Assembly: GCA_003170295.1 (NCBI GenBank)
Contig: PNAJ01000076.1
Coordinates: 1 to 64,000, forward strand
Direction: 5' to 3'
DNA length: 64,000 nt
Origin: Bryobacterales bacterium
GTDB taxonomy: Bacteria; Acidobacteriota; Terriglobia; Bryobacterales; Bryobacteraceae
Below are positions 26,822 to 36,200 of this stretch, piece by piece; position 1 is the first letter of the stretch, and each line of letters starts with the position of its first letter. The position numbers and the translations under genes are program-made. Under the pieces are notes generated by a model that had not been told where the DNA came from, did no database searches, and worked only from the letters and a program-made list of their open reading frames with translations.

Positions 26822-27850
26822 ATGTTTATCGATGAAGTAAAAATCCTCGTGAAAGCCGGCGACGGGGGAAATGGGTGCCTGGCTTTTCGACGCGAGAAGT
26901 TTGTTCCGCGCGGCGGTCCTAGCGGAGGCGACGGCGGGCGGGGCGGTGATGTCGTTCTCGTGGCGAGTCCGCACCACAACACTTTACTGCATTTCCGTTT
27001 TAATCCTGAACACAAAGCCGAGCGCGGACGCCACGGCGAGGGCAGCAACCGGAAGGGGAGAGACGGCGAGTCCGTGGATGTTCCGACTCCGATCGGGACA
27101 GTGGTGTACGACCTCGATACGGGCGAGGTGCTGCACGATTTCACTGTGGCGGGCGACCGGTACATTGTCGCGCATGGCGGGCGCGGGGGAAAAGGGAACG
27201 CTCGGTTCGCGACGGCGACGCATCAGGCTCCGACCGAGCACACCGACGGGGAGCCGGGCGAAGAACATCGATTGCGGTTGGAGCTGAAGCTGCTTGCCGA
27301 TGTGGGGTTGGTGGGATTCCCGAACGCGGGGAAGTCGACTCTGATTTCGCGCATTTCCGCGGCGCGGCCGAAGATCGCCGATTATCCGTTCACGACGCTC
27401 GAGCCGAACCTGGGAGTCGTCAGCATGAGCGCGGATCTGGCGACGCCCGCGACATTCGTGGTGGCCGATATTCCCGGGCTGATTGAAGGGGCGCATGAAG
27501 GGCACGGGTTGGGGATTCAATTCCTGAGGCATGTCGAGAGGACCCGGCTGCTGGTGCATCTGGTGGATGTGTCGGAAGGGTCGGGGCGGGAGCCGGTGAG
27601 CGATTTCGAGATCGTGATGGGGGAACTGAAGAGTTTTTCGGAATCGATGTCGGAGAAGCCGATGATCGTGGTGGCGACCAAGCTCGACGCGGCGCAGGAT
27701 CCGAAGAGGATAAAGGCGTTGGAGAAGATCGCTAAGAAGCGGAAGCTTCCGTTTATGAAGATCTCCAGCGTTACTGGCGAGGGGATCGATGAGTTGAAGA
27801 AGGCGATGTGGGCTGCGGTGCAGGCGGCGAAGCCTGCGGAGACAGGTTAG
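26822..27850 (+). CDS. obg: GTPase Obg
   Basis: A 342-residue essential GTPase that binds the large ribosomal subunit. The glycine-rich Obg fold fills residues 1-157 ([31 protein letters not shown]). The GTPase domain follows: G1 [10 protein letters not shown]2/TTLEPNLG, G3 [12 protein letters not shown]4-like TKLD (VATKLDA), and KISSVTGEG. There is no C-terminal OCT domain, so this is the short form. The ATG at 26822 is used; the open frame upstream carries a non-family 26-residue extension. Confidence 0.96.
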   Translation: MFIDEVKILVKAGDGGNGCLAFRREKFVPRGGPSGGDGGRGGDVVLVASPHHNTLLHFRFNPEHKAERGRHGEGSNRKGRDGESVDVPTPIGTVVYDLDTGEVLHDFTVAGDRYIVAHGGRGGKGNARFATATHQAPTEHTDGEPGEEHRLRLELKLLADVGLVGFPNAGKSTLISRISAARPKIADYPFTTLEPNLGVVSMSADLATPATFVVADIPGLIEGAHEGHGLGIQFLRHVERTRLLVHLVDVSEGSGREPVSDFEIVMGELKSFSESMSEKPMIVVATKLDAAQDPKRIKALEKIAKKRKLPFMKISSVTGEGIDELKKAMWAAVQAAKPAETG

Positions 27851-27878
27851 CCGCCCGCGCCCAAGTGTTGTGGACGGG

Positions 27879-27979
27879 GCGAAAAATAGGGACCGCTCTG
27901 TCCACCGGCGCTGCGGTATGGCTTGTTTGTATGGAGCTGGTGGCGCCTTGGGACAGAGAGGTCAGTCCCCATTTTTCGC
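27879..27979 (+). repeat. Long imperfect inverted repeat (MITE-like or bidirectional terminator)
   Basis: The left arm (27879-27911) starts GCGAAAAATAGGGACCGCTC; the right arm (27942-27979) is its near complement, ending CCCCATTTTTCGC. They pair over about 35 bases with a few mismatches, around a 30-base loop. It fills the gap between the converging obg and DUF1501 genes. Confidence 0.7.
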
Positions 27980-27980
27980 G

Positions 27981-29390
27981 CTACTTGAAAAGTTCGTTGA
28001 TGGGGTTGTAGTAATCCGCACCGAGCGACTGAGGGACGTATTCGAAGCCTCGGTGGAAGGGGTCGTTGTAACAGATGTTGGTCCAATCGATGCCCATGGC
28101 CGAGTAGATGGTGGCTTCGATATCCTCGGGATTCACCGGGCGGTTTTGCGACCAGCCGTTATCGAGGATATTTGCGCCGGTTGCGTCCGTGGTGCCGATG
28201 ACGCGGCCGCCCTTCACGCCGCCTCCGGCGAAGAAGGCGAACTGGTTCAGATAATGATCGCGGCCGAGGGCGCCGGTGAAGCCTGGGGTACGGCCAAACT
28301 CGCCTAGCGCGACGATCATGGTGTTGGCTAGCGCGCCGGAGGCTTGCAGATCGCCGATCAACGCGGCCAGGGCGGAATCGAACTGGTTGCCTAGCGTGAA
28401 GATGTTGGTCTTGCCTTTATTCGAGGCGGCTCCGTATATATCGACGTGCATATCCCAGCCGCCGAGGGTGACCTGGATGAAGCGGGTGCCCTGGTTCGCG
28501 GCTAACGCTTGTTTGGCGACGATCAGCGCGTTGCCGAAGGAACTGCTACCGTAGCGCGCGCTATCGGCGGTGGAATACGTGAACACGCTCTGCACGGTGG
28601 AATCGTACATGAGGCCTTGCCCGGCGGTGTAGAGGCTATCCATATCGACCACGGACTGACCTAGAGGAGAGTTGACGCGCAATGTATCGTCTTCGGCGTG
28701 CATTTGCGCGTACATTTCCTGCCAGCGGGACTGGCCGAGGGAATTCGTCGTATTCGGGAGACCGGCGGTGGTGGGATCGACCTTGAACGGAGCATAGGTC
28801 GAATTGAGATAACCGGAGCTGACCGCACCGTCGGAGTTGAGAGCGAGGAAGGTCGGCAAAACGTGTCCGGGCAGGCGTTCGGTCACTTTTTCGAGCGCGA
28901 CGACGCTGCCGATATTGGGGGCGATGTTGCCGAGCGCGGCGGCGGGGTTGCGTCCAATCTGCACCCAGGTCTGACCCAGGCTATGGACCAAGGCGTGGGC
29001 TTGCACCGATCGAACCAGCGAAAACTGATTGGTCATGGCTCCGAGCTTGGGCAGGATTCCGGTGGGCCAGAGGATGCCGTTGACGGTGGCGGGCGCGGCG
29101 GCGGCGGGAGTGACACCGGGAGTGTTCTTGAAATCGAAGGTATCGACGTGGCTGGGCGCGCCGGCCATCAGAATGAAGATGACGTTGGTGGCCTTGTTAA
29201 TGGTCGTCATGCCTTGGTTGGTGCAGGTGCCCGCGGATTGCGCGTCGGCTTCCTTCGCTAGGAAAGAAGCGGTGATGCCCGCGCCGGCAATTTGGAAGAA
29301 ATTGCGACGGGTCCAGTGAGGGCGGCGGAAGTAGGAAGGGCGCGCCACCGGGTTGGAGGCCAATACTTTTTTGATGTTGTCTTTATTCAT
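27981..29390 (-). CDS. DUF1501 (sulfatase-like) exported protein
   Basis: A 469-residue protein with a twin-arginine-like leader (TRRNFFQIAGAGITASFLA). The DUF1501 body shows VIFILMAGAPSHVDTFDFK, the phrase GGWDMHVD and GEFGRTPGF. DUF1501 proteins have an alkaline-phosphatase-superfamily fold and regularly occur beside DUF1549/DUF1553 cytochrome-like proteins in Planctomycetes and Acidobacteria. It lies 10 bases after that partner here. The activity is not established. Confidence 0.9.
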   Translation of the reverse strand: MNKDNIKKVLASNPVARPSYFRRPHWTRRNFFQIAGAGITASFLAKEADAQSAGTCTNQGMTTINKATNVIFILMAGAPSHVDTFDFKNTPGVTPAAAAPATVNGILWPTGILPKLGAMTNQFSLVRSVQAHALVHSLGQTWVQIGRNPAAALGNIAPNIGSVVALEKVTERLPGHVLPTFLALNSDGAVSSGYLNSTYAPFKVDPTTAGLPNTTNSLGQSRWQEMYAQMHAEDDTLRVNSPLGQSVVDMDSLYTAGQGLMYDSTVQSVFTYSTADSARYGSSSFGNALIVAKQALAANQGTRFIQVTLGGWDMHVDIYGAASNKGKTNIFTLGNQFDSALAALIGDLQASGALANTMIVALGEFGRTPGFTGALGRDHYLNQFAFFAGGGVKGGRVIGTTDATGANILDNGWSQNRPVNPEDIEATIYSAMGIDWTNICYNDPFHRGFEYVPQSLGADYYNPINELFK

Positions 29391-29400
29391 GGCGGGCTCC

Positions 29401-31362
29401 TTAGTAATTGAAGATGAAGTCGACCTTGTTGTATAAGGTCCACATCAGCTCCTGCATTTTTTGGGCTCTGGTTCCGCTACCAAGGAATGAATTCGCCGAC
29501 GCCAGCTCGGCGGTGGTGGGATAGCGGGAAAGAATATTCAGGAAGAGAAGATTGGTGGCGGCGGTGTTGTCGGTCAGGGCGGTAGCCTGGCCCAGCAGGC
29601 TTTGCGACGCGCCGGAGCCGGTCGCGACCAGCTTGCTCATCACGCTCGAATCGTTCATCAGGGCGAGGGCTTGCTGGATGGCTCCATCCTGTTTGCGCGG
29701 CTGATCGTCACGATTGCCGGGCAGGAAGGCGGCGAGCAGCGCACTGGTTTCGCGGGCCGGCTCGGGATACTGCATGGCCCAGGCGGAGCTGGTTCCGTTA
29801 TCGAACTTGAACAGGTTCGGCATGTTGCTCGAGAGCGAGATGGAGTCGGCTACTTCCTCGCCCCACAGGCGGCGGACCATTTTGCGCGCGAACAGAGGCT
29901 GCCAGGACACATTCCAGACCGCGGGGTCGTAATCGGAAGAGAGCTGATAGGCCTGCGAGTTCACGATCGTTCGCATGAGGTGCTTGGTGTCGTATCCGCT
30001 AGCGATGAAGTCGCTGGTCAGGGCTTCGAGCAACTGGGGATTGGAGGGTTGCAGGGTCCAGGGCGCGGGCGGAGGATTGTTAGGATCGAGGCGGGCCGGA
30101 TCGAACTGATCGGGTGGATCGACGATGCCCATGCCGAAGAAGTACGCCCACATATAATTGACGGCGGCGCGGGCGAACTGGCGGTCGGCCACGACGGCGG
30201 CGGCAAGCGACTGGCGATAGTTCATGCCGGAGAGCGCTCCCTGAGTCGAAAAGGGATACTGTGGCGGGATCGTTTTCACCGTTCCGATCGGCTGGCGGGC
30301 GGGGCGATTGCCGGTGGTGGTGTTCAAGGCGTAATCGGTCTTATAAACGCTATCGTCGGCGTACCAGTAAGTGGGGCCGTTCTTGACGGTCGAATCGAGG
30401 GCGGGATTCCGCAGACCGACGTGCGAAAAGTACGAAGACATGCCCCATGCCTGCTGGCGCGTGAAGCCGCTGGCCCATAGGCTGATGGTATCGAGATGGC
30501 CGCGGCCGTTGTGGCATAGCAGGCAATTCATGTGATACATCCCGAGGAAGGTTTCGGCCACCGCTGCGGCTTCGCCGTCCCAGACGTCCTGAATGGGGCC
30601 TCCGGTGACGCGCGAGGTGATGATCCAGTTGAGTTCGCCCTGGGTGTAGTTATTCGTTCCCTGCGAGGCGATGAAGGCCTGGGCGATCTTGTCGTAGCTG
30701 GTGTTGTTGGTGAGGGCCGTGCGGATATAGGTATTCAACCCATCGCGGCCACCGGAATAGAGCTGCGTGCCGCTCGAAGGGAAGCTCGAAGCGCTCTTAA
30801 ACTGGTCGCCAAAATACATGGTCCATTTATCGAGCCACTGGGGGGCGGCGAAAAGCGTCTCAATGAGATCGGCGCGCTTGGTGGCGCTGGTATTGGCAAC
30901 GAAGTTGGTCACCTGGGCGGCGGTGGGGATGCGGCCGGTCATATCGAGGTAGATGCGGCGGACAAATTCGTAATCGTTGGTGGCGCGGGCCGGGGTCACA
31001 CCTTGGGCTTTGAGGGCGGTGAAGATGTAGCCGTCGATCAGATTGGAGCTGGTGGTGGAAGCGGAGTAGGTACGGCTGCCGCCGGGAGCGGAGGGCATCG
31101 ACATTATACTGGCGTTGCCCATGGCCTCGGCGCGGAGGCTCGTTACCTGGCTGGTAAGTTGTCCGAGGCGGATGCCGTGGAGGGTCTGATTGGTGTAGCG
31201 CTCGCGCTGGGGTCCGAACATGGTGCAATCGGCATGCTCGGTGGCGGATGCGGCTTGGGCGCGTTGGTGCAACTGCTCGGGTTCCTGGGCCTGCATCACC
31301 AGCAAGCCGCTGACGGCCAAACCTGTTACTAACGATGTCACGAGAATAAGACGTTTCTTCAT
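29401..31362 (-). CDS. DUF1549/DUF1553 protein with one c-type heme motif
   Basis: A 653-residue exported protein (signal 1-25). The DUF1549 part (about 105-310) shows FVRRIYLDMTGRIPTAAQV and LIETLFAAPQWLDKW; a CLLCH heme-binding motif lies near residue 275 (YHMNCLLCHNGRGH); the DUF1553 part (about 380-640) shows FARAAVNYMWAYFFGMGIV. This class works with DUF1501 proteins encoded next to it, probably in surface polymer degradation; the role is inferred from co-occurrence only. Confidence 0.9.
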   Translation of the reverse strand: MKKRLILVTSLVTGLAVSGLLVMQAQEPEQLHQRAQAASATEHADCTMFGPQRERYTNQTLHGIRLGQLTSQVTSLRAEAMGNASIMSMPSAPGGSRTYSASTTSSNLIDGYIFTALKAQGVTPARATNDYEFVRRIYLDMTGRIPTAAQVTNFVANTSATKRADLIETLFAAPQWLDKWTMYFGDQFKSASSFPSSGTQLYSGGRDGLNTYIRTALTNNTSYDKIAQAFIASQGTNNYTQGELNWIITSRVTGGPIQDVWDGEAAAVAETFLGMYHMNCLLCHNGRGHLDTISLWASGFTRQQAWGMSSYFSHVGLRNPALDSTVKNGPTYWYADDSVYKTDYALNTTTGNRPARQPIGTVKTIPPQYPFSTQGALSGMNYRQSLAAAVVADRQFARAAVNYMWAYFFGMGIVDPPDQFDPARLDPNNPPPAPWTLQPSNPQLLEALTSDFIASGYDTKHLMRTIVNSQAYQLSSDYDPAVWNVSWQPLFARKMVRRLWGEEVADSISLSSNMPNLFKFDNGTSSAWAMQYPEPARETSALLAAFLPGNRDDQPRKQDGAIQQALALMNDSSVMSKLVATGSGASQSLLGQATALTDNTAATNLLFLNILSRYPTTAELASANSFLGSGTRAQKMQELMWTLYNKVDFIFNY

Positions 31363-31523
31363 GGAGTGTCCTCCGCCATTAACCAGTCTGAACGGTAAAA
31401 CCCTGCGGTGCCACTAGAGTTCTCAAAGTAGGGCGATTTTCTTTCGACCCTAGCATTAAAACCCGTTTACCGCTGGGCCGATGGGGGTAGGGACGGGTTA
31501 GAGTTAACATGACGGGGATTGAT

Positions 31524-33377
31524 ATGAAAACAAGCTGGTTGTTTTTGGTTGGCGCGATGGCCTGGGGGCAGGTCTCGACGAATGCGTCGCTGACGGGGAA
31601 GTACTTTTTCCGGCAAGTTCTATTGTTGACCGATCCGTCAACGACATCGCCGAACGTTACTAGTACGATGAGCGGCGCGGGGACGCTGACGTTCGAAGGG
31701 AACGGAAATTTCACGATCAGCGGGAACCAACTGGTGGGGACGGCAGCGGCGGTGTCGCTGAGCGGGAACGGAACTTATGCAGTGAGTCCGGGGGGATTTA
31801 TGACGCTGACGAATCCTTTAAAGAGCGAAGTGACGCTGAAAGCGAGGCTGGGGCAAGGGGCGCTGGTCGGGTCGTCTACGGAGGCGGGGCCGACGGTGTT
31901 CGACATATTTATAGCGATTCCAGCGCCGGTGGGGGCGTCGAATGCGACGCTCACGGGATCGTATTGGGTATCGAGCCTGGAATTTCCGGGCGGAGGGCTG
32001 GCGAATATTCGGGACACGAATTTCAAGCTTACGGCGAATGGGGCGGGGAGTTTCGCCGAGACTACGGTGACGGGACAGGCGGCGAATCTCGCGAATGCTC
32101 TGACGAATCAGACGGTGAGTCCGATGACGTACTCGATTTCGCCGGACGGGACGGGGACGCTGACGTTTCCGCTGGGGGCCGGACTGAATGCGAACACGCA
32201 ACTGATTTCGGGGGTCGAGAATATTTTCGTGGCGAACGGGGGCGTGTACTTTATTGGAGGATCGATGGCGGCGGGCGGGCACGGGCTGGTGGTCGGAATC
32301 AAGAATTACGGCAGTGGATCGGCGACCAACGCGAGCTGGAACGGAGTTTATTACGCTGCGGGGATGCGCTACGATACTCAGCCGGCGCGGCTGGCGGCGG
32401 TGGTGGGGGGAGTGCACGCGAATGCGGACGGCAACTCGATTTGGGCGCGGCGGACGCGGCAGTCGGACGGTCTGTTCGACGCGTCGCCACTGATTACTTA
32501 CAGCTTGACTGGCGACGGGTCGGGGCTGTATTCATCGACGCCGGGACATGTGAATGTCGATGTGAACACGACGACGTTTTCTTCGAGCGGAGTGGATATT
32601 ACGAATTCGCCGAGCTATGAGATTTACTTCGGGGCGCTGCTCGCGCCGCAAACGGGGACGGGAGTTTTTCTGAATCCGCAAGGGGTGCTTAATGCGGGAA
32701 GCTTCGCGCCGCCGGGGTATCCGATATCGCCGGGCGGAGTGATGACGCTGTTCGGCACCGGGTTTCCAGCGGGGGCGGTGACGGCATCGGCTCCTCCCTT
32801 CGGCCCGAACCTGGGAGGCGTGCAGGTGTCGGTGAACGGACTGCCTGCGCCGGTGTATTCGGTGTCGTCGACACAGATCAGCGCGATTGTGCCGTTCGCG
32901 GTGACGGGACCGACTGCGACGCTGGTGGTGACAGTCGGTAGCGCGAAATCAAACTCGGTGGTCGTGCCGCTGGCGGCGACTTCGCCGGGGATTTTCAGTA
33001 TTCCGGCGAATGGGATCGGCAGCGCGGCGGGGTTGCACGGTAATTATTCGGTGATTAGTACAATGAATCCGGCTGTTCGGGGCGAAATAATTTCCCTTTA
33101 CCTGACGGGGCTGGGAGCGACGAATCCGAAGGTTTTGGATGGAGTGGCTGCGCCGGGGTCGGCTCCGCTGGCACTGATTACGGGAGGGCTCGCGATTTAT
33201 GTGGGGGGCGTGGTGGTTCCGGCGAATCAGATTTATTATGCGGGGCTCGCGCCGACGCTGGCGGGGTTGTACCAGGTGAATTTCATGATTCCGGCGAGCA
33301 TGAATTCGGGGAATGTGAGCCTCGCGGTGCAGACGAACGAGGGATTTACGGACATGGTGTATATTCCGATTCAGTAA
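31524..33377 (+). CDS. Exported protein with TIGR03437 (Solibacter-type) C-terminal domain
   Basis: A 617-residue secreted, Gly/Thr/Ser-rich protein. The start at 31524 has GGGG about 9 bases upstream and gives a good signal peptide (MKTSWLFLVGAMAWGQ). The last 220 residues are the TIGR03437-type domain, recognised by LNAGSFAPPGYPISPGGVMT, LFGTGFP, VSVNGLPAPVYSVSSTQISA and LYQVNFMIPASMNSG. This domain is an IPT/TIG-like beta sandwich common in Solibacter relatives. The N-terminal half is repetitive beta structure of unknown function. Divergent from the DUF1549 gene. Confidence 0.85.
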   Translation: MKTSWLFLVGAMAWGQVSTNASLTGKYFFRQVLLLTDPSTTSPNVTSTMSGAGTLTFEGNGNFTISGNQLVGTAAAVSLSGNGTYAVSPGGFMTLTNPLKSEVTLKARLGQGALVGSSTEAGPTVFDIFIAIPAPVGASNATLTGSYWVSSLEFPGGGLANIRDTNFKLTANGAGSFAETTVTGQAANLANALTNQTVSPMTYSISPDGTGTLTFPLGAGLNANTQLISGVENIFVANGGVYFIGGSMAAGGHGLVVGIKNYGSGSATNASWNGVYYAAGMRYDTQPARLAAVVGGVHANADGNSIWARRTRQSDGLFDASPLITYSLTGDGSGLYSSTPGHVNVDVNTTTFSSSGVDITNSPSYEIYFGALLAPQTGTGVFLNPQGVLNAGSFAPPGYPISPGGVMTLFGTGFPAGAVTASAPPFGPNLGGVQVSVNGLPAPVYSVSSTQISAIVPFAVTGPTATLVVTVGSAKSNSVVVPLAATSPGIFSIPANGIGSAAGLHGNYSVISTMNPAVRGEIISLYLTGLGATNPKVLDGVAAPGSAPLALITGGLAIYVGGVVVPANQIYYAGLAPTLAGLYQVNFMIPASMNSGNVSLAVQTNEGFTDMVYIPIQ

Positions 33378-33417
33378 CGCTCTTGAAAACAGGAGGTTGA
33401 CCGAGGTTGCGGAAAGA

Positions 33418-33466
33418 CGGACGGGCCGATCCGGGGATCGGCCGCGGACCGGGGGGTCCGCCCCAC
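33418..33466 (-). repeat. Family B palindromic repeat, copy 2 (inverted)
   Basis: The reverse complement matches 21165-21213 at 48 of 49 positions. It lies between the converging TIGR03437 and kinase genes and can fold into two consecutive hairpins. Confidence 0.8.
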
Positions 33467-33484
33467 AAGGCTCCGAGCCACCTG

Positions 33485-36178
33485 CTATTCAAATAGGTCG
33501 GCGGAGAAGAATTTTCTGCCTGCGGTGGCGGCGTGGAAGGCCCAGACGGCGAGCAATACTACGGCGGCTACGGCGAATACTGTGCTTCCGAAATACCAGA
33601 TCGACGGATTGGTGCTGATGGGAACGTTGCCGATAGAATCGGTAGTGAAGATGGCGACGGCCAGCGTTACGAGGCCGAATCGTACGAGCGCCATGGATGC
33701 GATGAAGTAAACCGCCATCGCGGCAGGAATATCGACGGCGGGGTGAGTGGTTCCCAGAGTCTGGATCAGCGTCCAGAGGGCGACGAATGCAGCGGCGGCA
33801 AGCCACTGGTTGCGCAACAAGACGCGCAGGATAAACAGAAGGAAGAGAAACACCAGCGTGGCGTGGATGGCGCTGGACACCTGGACCGTCCATGCGCCCA
33901 GAGTGCTTCGTGCACCCTCCAGATAGTCGGCATTGTTCAAGGACGGCTGGGCTCCGTGGGCGAGATTGACCATGGAGCGGATCGCGAAGATGAGGATCCA
34001 GAGGGTTCCCATGACAATGCCGAAAAGAGTGTCGCGGGCCACGGCGGGATCGCGTAGCTGGCCATTGATCAGGCGGCTCCAAGAGATAATCGTTTGCGGC
34101 CAATGACGCCGCACATAGGGTTCGAGCGCCAGATACAGGGTCCAGACCAGGGCGGCATTAAACATCCCCGAGGAGAGCGCGAGAACGAACAGGGCGAACT
34201 CGCCGAACCCTGCCACGAAGTGGCCGCGGAGAATCCACAGCAGGAGGCTGATGCTGAAAATAACTACGCTGAGGCGAAACGCACCGCGGCGATCCGCCTT
34301 GCCGCGCGCGATATTCCGCCACGCGAGCCAGGCGGGAACGAGGAAAATGACGATCGCCAGACTCATCAGAATGACGATTTTTCCTTTTTCGCTGGAGGTG
34401 AGCGACCGGTCGCTGGCGGGTTTGCTCCAGGGTCCGACCAATTTGAAGAACACAGGCTTTCCGAGCCAAGATGCGGCTTCGACACGCAGTGGATAAGAGG
34501 TTCCGGGCAGGACTCCGGTCCAGGCGACTCTCTCGTCGGCTGCGCCGGACGGGGCCCACAGAGGCTCGGCCTTTTCGAACTTCGAGGGATCGAGATCGGC
34601 GAGCTTGAATAGTTCGTTCCAGTCCGCAGGGCGCGCTGTTTCACCGGCTGGCCGCAATTGCGGCGGGATCGCCTCGAAATAAGTCAGCCTCGACTGATCG
34701 TCCAGCTTGAGAAACGTCATACCAGGAGTGTTGCGCGGCGGCTCTTCTTCCTGAGGGACGCCGGGCGTCATACTCTGATCGCGCCACCAGGCCGGAATCA
34801 TCTGGTCTGGACTTTCGCGATACCAGAAAACGAGAAGGCGGGGCCGATGGGTGAGGATCGCCGCCCAATCCGGCTTCGCGCCGGCCTGCTTTTCCGAATA
34901 GCGCAGGGGACCCATTTCATAAGTGAACCCGTCGGTCGTGTCGGCTGCCTTCTCGGTATAACCCAAGTGATTGAGGACCGAACGCGCCCGGTGCCGCAAC
35001 ACCTCCGGCGTGGTATCGGAGCCTGCGACTTCGAGCGCGTTATCCTTCACGCCGAGCACGCAGACTGCGGCCAGCCCGAGGACGATGAAGGCAAGGCAGG
35101 CGACGGCGATGCGCGGCGACAATCCCGAAGCGTCGCCGGCGGCGGCTACCATTTGCGGCGAGGGAGTCTCGCCCGCGGCGAGCGCGGCGGCCAGAGGATC
35201 GCCTCCGGGGAGAGCCGCCGCGACGGCCAAGGCTGAAGCGGGGCGCTGCGCGGGATCGCGCTCCAGGCAGCGGAGAATCACGCGCTCCACTGCTTGATCC
35301 ATATCGTGGACCAGCGTCGATGGGCTGGCGGGCGCGCTCTCATTGCGAGTGCGAACGAGGTCGGCTAGGGTGGCGCTTTCAAAGGGACGCTTGCCGGTGA
35401 AGATTTCGTAGAGCACCAGACCGAGCGAGTAGATCTCGCTGCGAACGGTGACTTCTTTTCCGTCGAGCTGCTCCGGCGCCATATAGGCCGGAGTGCCGTT
35501 GCGGACTTCGGCGCCTTCGACCTGGCCGGCCAATGCGGCGAGCCCAAAATCGGTGATGAGCACCTGCCCGTGCGAATCGAGCATGATGTTGCCGGGCTTC
35601 AGATCGCGATGGAGGACGCCCTTTTCATGCGCCGCAGCGAGACCCGCGCAGAGCTTGCGGGAGATTTCGAGCGCCTTGGCTTCCGGCAGGTGACCGATGC
35701 GGCGCAGCAGGACGCCGAGGTCTTCGCCATCGACGTACTCCATTGAGAGAAACAATTGACCATCGATTTCGCCGAGGTCGTAGACGCGGCAGACGTTGGG
35801 ATGGGAGACCTGGCGCGCGATGCGAACTTCATTGCGGAAGCGGTCGAGAGACTGCGGATTATTGGTGGCCTCAGGCGGGAGGAATTTCAGCGCGACTGTT
35901 TGGCCCAGCACCAGATCGTCGGCGCGATACACCTCCCCCATGCCGCCTTGCCCGAGTTTCGCGACAATGCGATATCGTCCGGCGAGGAGAGTGCCGGGCA
36001 GGAATCGGCCGTCGGAGGATGAGGAAGTGGAGGAAGAACTGCGGAGTTTCGAAGACGAACTGGTCGCGACGGTTTCGGTGGCCATGGAATCGGGCTGAAC
36101 CGGCGTGCCGCAGGAGAGGCAGAAGCGGCTATTTTCGGGAAGGTCGCTCGCGCACTTGCGGCACTTCGTCGTTTGCAT
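33485..36178 (-). CDS. Membrane serine/threonine protein kinase with zinc ribbon and multi-helix tail
   Basis: An 897-residue protein. A zinc ribbon opens it (CRKC-x10-CLSC, residues 6-23), then a Ser-rich linker and an eukaryotic-type kinase domain (about 69-330) with GQGGMGEVYRA, Lys98 (VALKFL), HRDLKPGN (190-197) and DFG (210-212). One helix follows near 362-382, then an extracytoplasmic domain (about 390-600) and at least seven helices (600-890). The C-terminal membrane block resembles CPBP/exporter-type bundles but has no motif I can assign. The promoter is probably TGATACATT (36187-36195, minus strand), which would make a near-leaderless transcript. Confidence 0.88.
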   Translation of the reverse strand: MQTTKCRKCASDLPENSRFCLSCGTPVQPDSMATETVATSSSSKLRSSSSTSSSSDGRFLPGTLLAGRYRIVAKLGQGGMGEVYRADDLVLGQTVALKFLPPEATNNPQSLDRFRNEVRIARQVSHPNVCRVYDLGEIDGQLFLSMEYVDGEDLGVLLRRIGHLPEAKALEISRKLCAGLAAAHEKGVLHRDLKPGNIMLDSHGQVLITDFGLAALAGQVEGAEVRNGTPAYMAPEQLDGKEVTVRSEIYSLGLVLYEIFTGKRPFESATLADLVRTRNESAPASPSTLVHDMDQAVERVILRCLERDPAQRPASALAVAAALPGGDPLAAALAAGETPSPQMVAAAGDASGLSPRIAVACLAFIVLGLAAVCVLGVKDNALEVAGSDTTPEVLRHRARSVLNHLGYTEKAADTTDGFTYEMGPLRYSEKQAGAKPDWAAILTHRPRLLVFWYRESPDQMIPAWWRDQSMTPGVPQEEEPPRNTPGMTFLKLDDQSRLTYFEAIPPQLRPAGETARPADWNELFKLADLDPSKFEKAEPLWAPSGAADERVAWTGVLPGTSYPLRVEAASWLGKPVFFKLVGPWSKPASDRSLTSSEKGKIVILMSLAIVIFLVPAWLAWRNIARGKADRRGAFRLSVVIFSISLLLWILRGHFVAGFGEFALFVLALSSGMFNAALVWTLYLALEPYVRRHWPQTIISWSRLINGQLRDPAVARDTLFGIVMGTLWILIFAIRSMVNLAHGAQPSLNNADYLEGARSTLGAWTVQVSSAIHATLVFLFLLFILRVLLRNQWLAAAAFVALWTLIQTLGTTHPAVDIPAAMAVYFIASMALVRFGLVTLAVAIFTTDSIGNVPISTNPSIWYFGSTVFAVAAVVLLAVWAFHAATAGRKFFSADLFE

Positions 36179-36199
36179 TGGACTAATGTATCATCCGTA
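36155..36199 (-). repeat. Kinase promoter/start segment, copy 1 of a direct repeat
   Basis: This 45-base segment covers the first codons of the kinase gene and its promoter. It matches 37887-37931 at 38 of 45 positions in the same orientation, so the two copies bracket the glycosyltransferase gene. The extended -10 box TGATACATT and the following CCAATGCAA are conserved in both. Confidence 0.75.
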
Positions 36200-36200
36200 G

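Noticed and set aside
30532..31332. A 266-codon Gly-rich frame opposite the DUF1549 gene
   Set aside because: It is the antisense shadow of a gene with clear domains and has no independent support.
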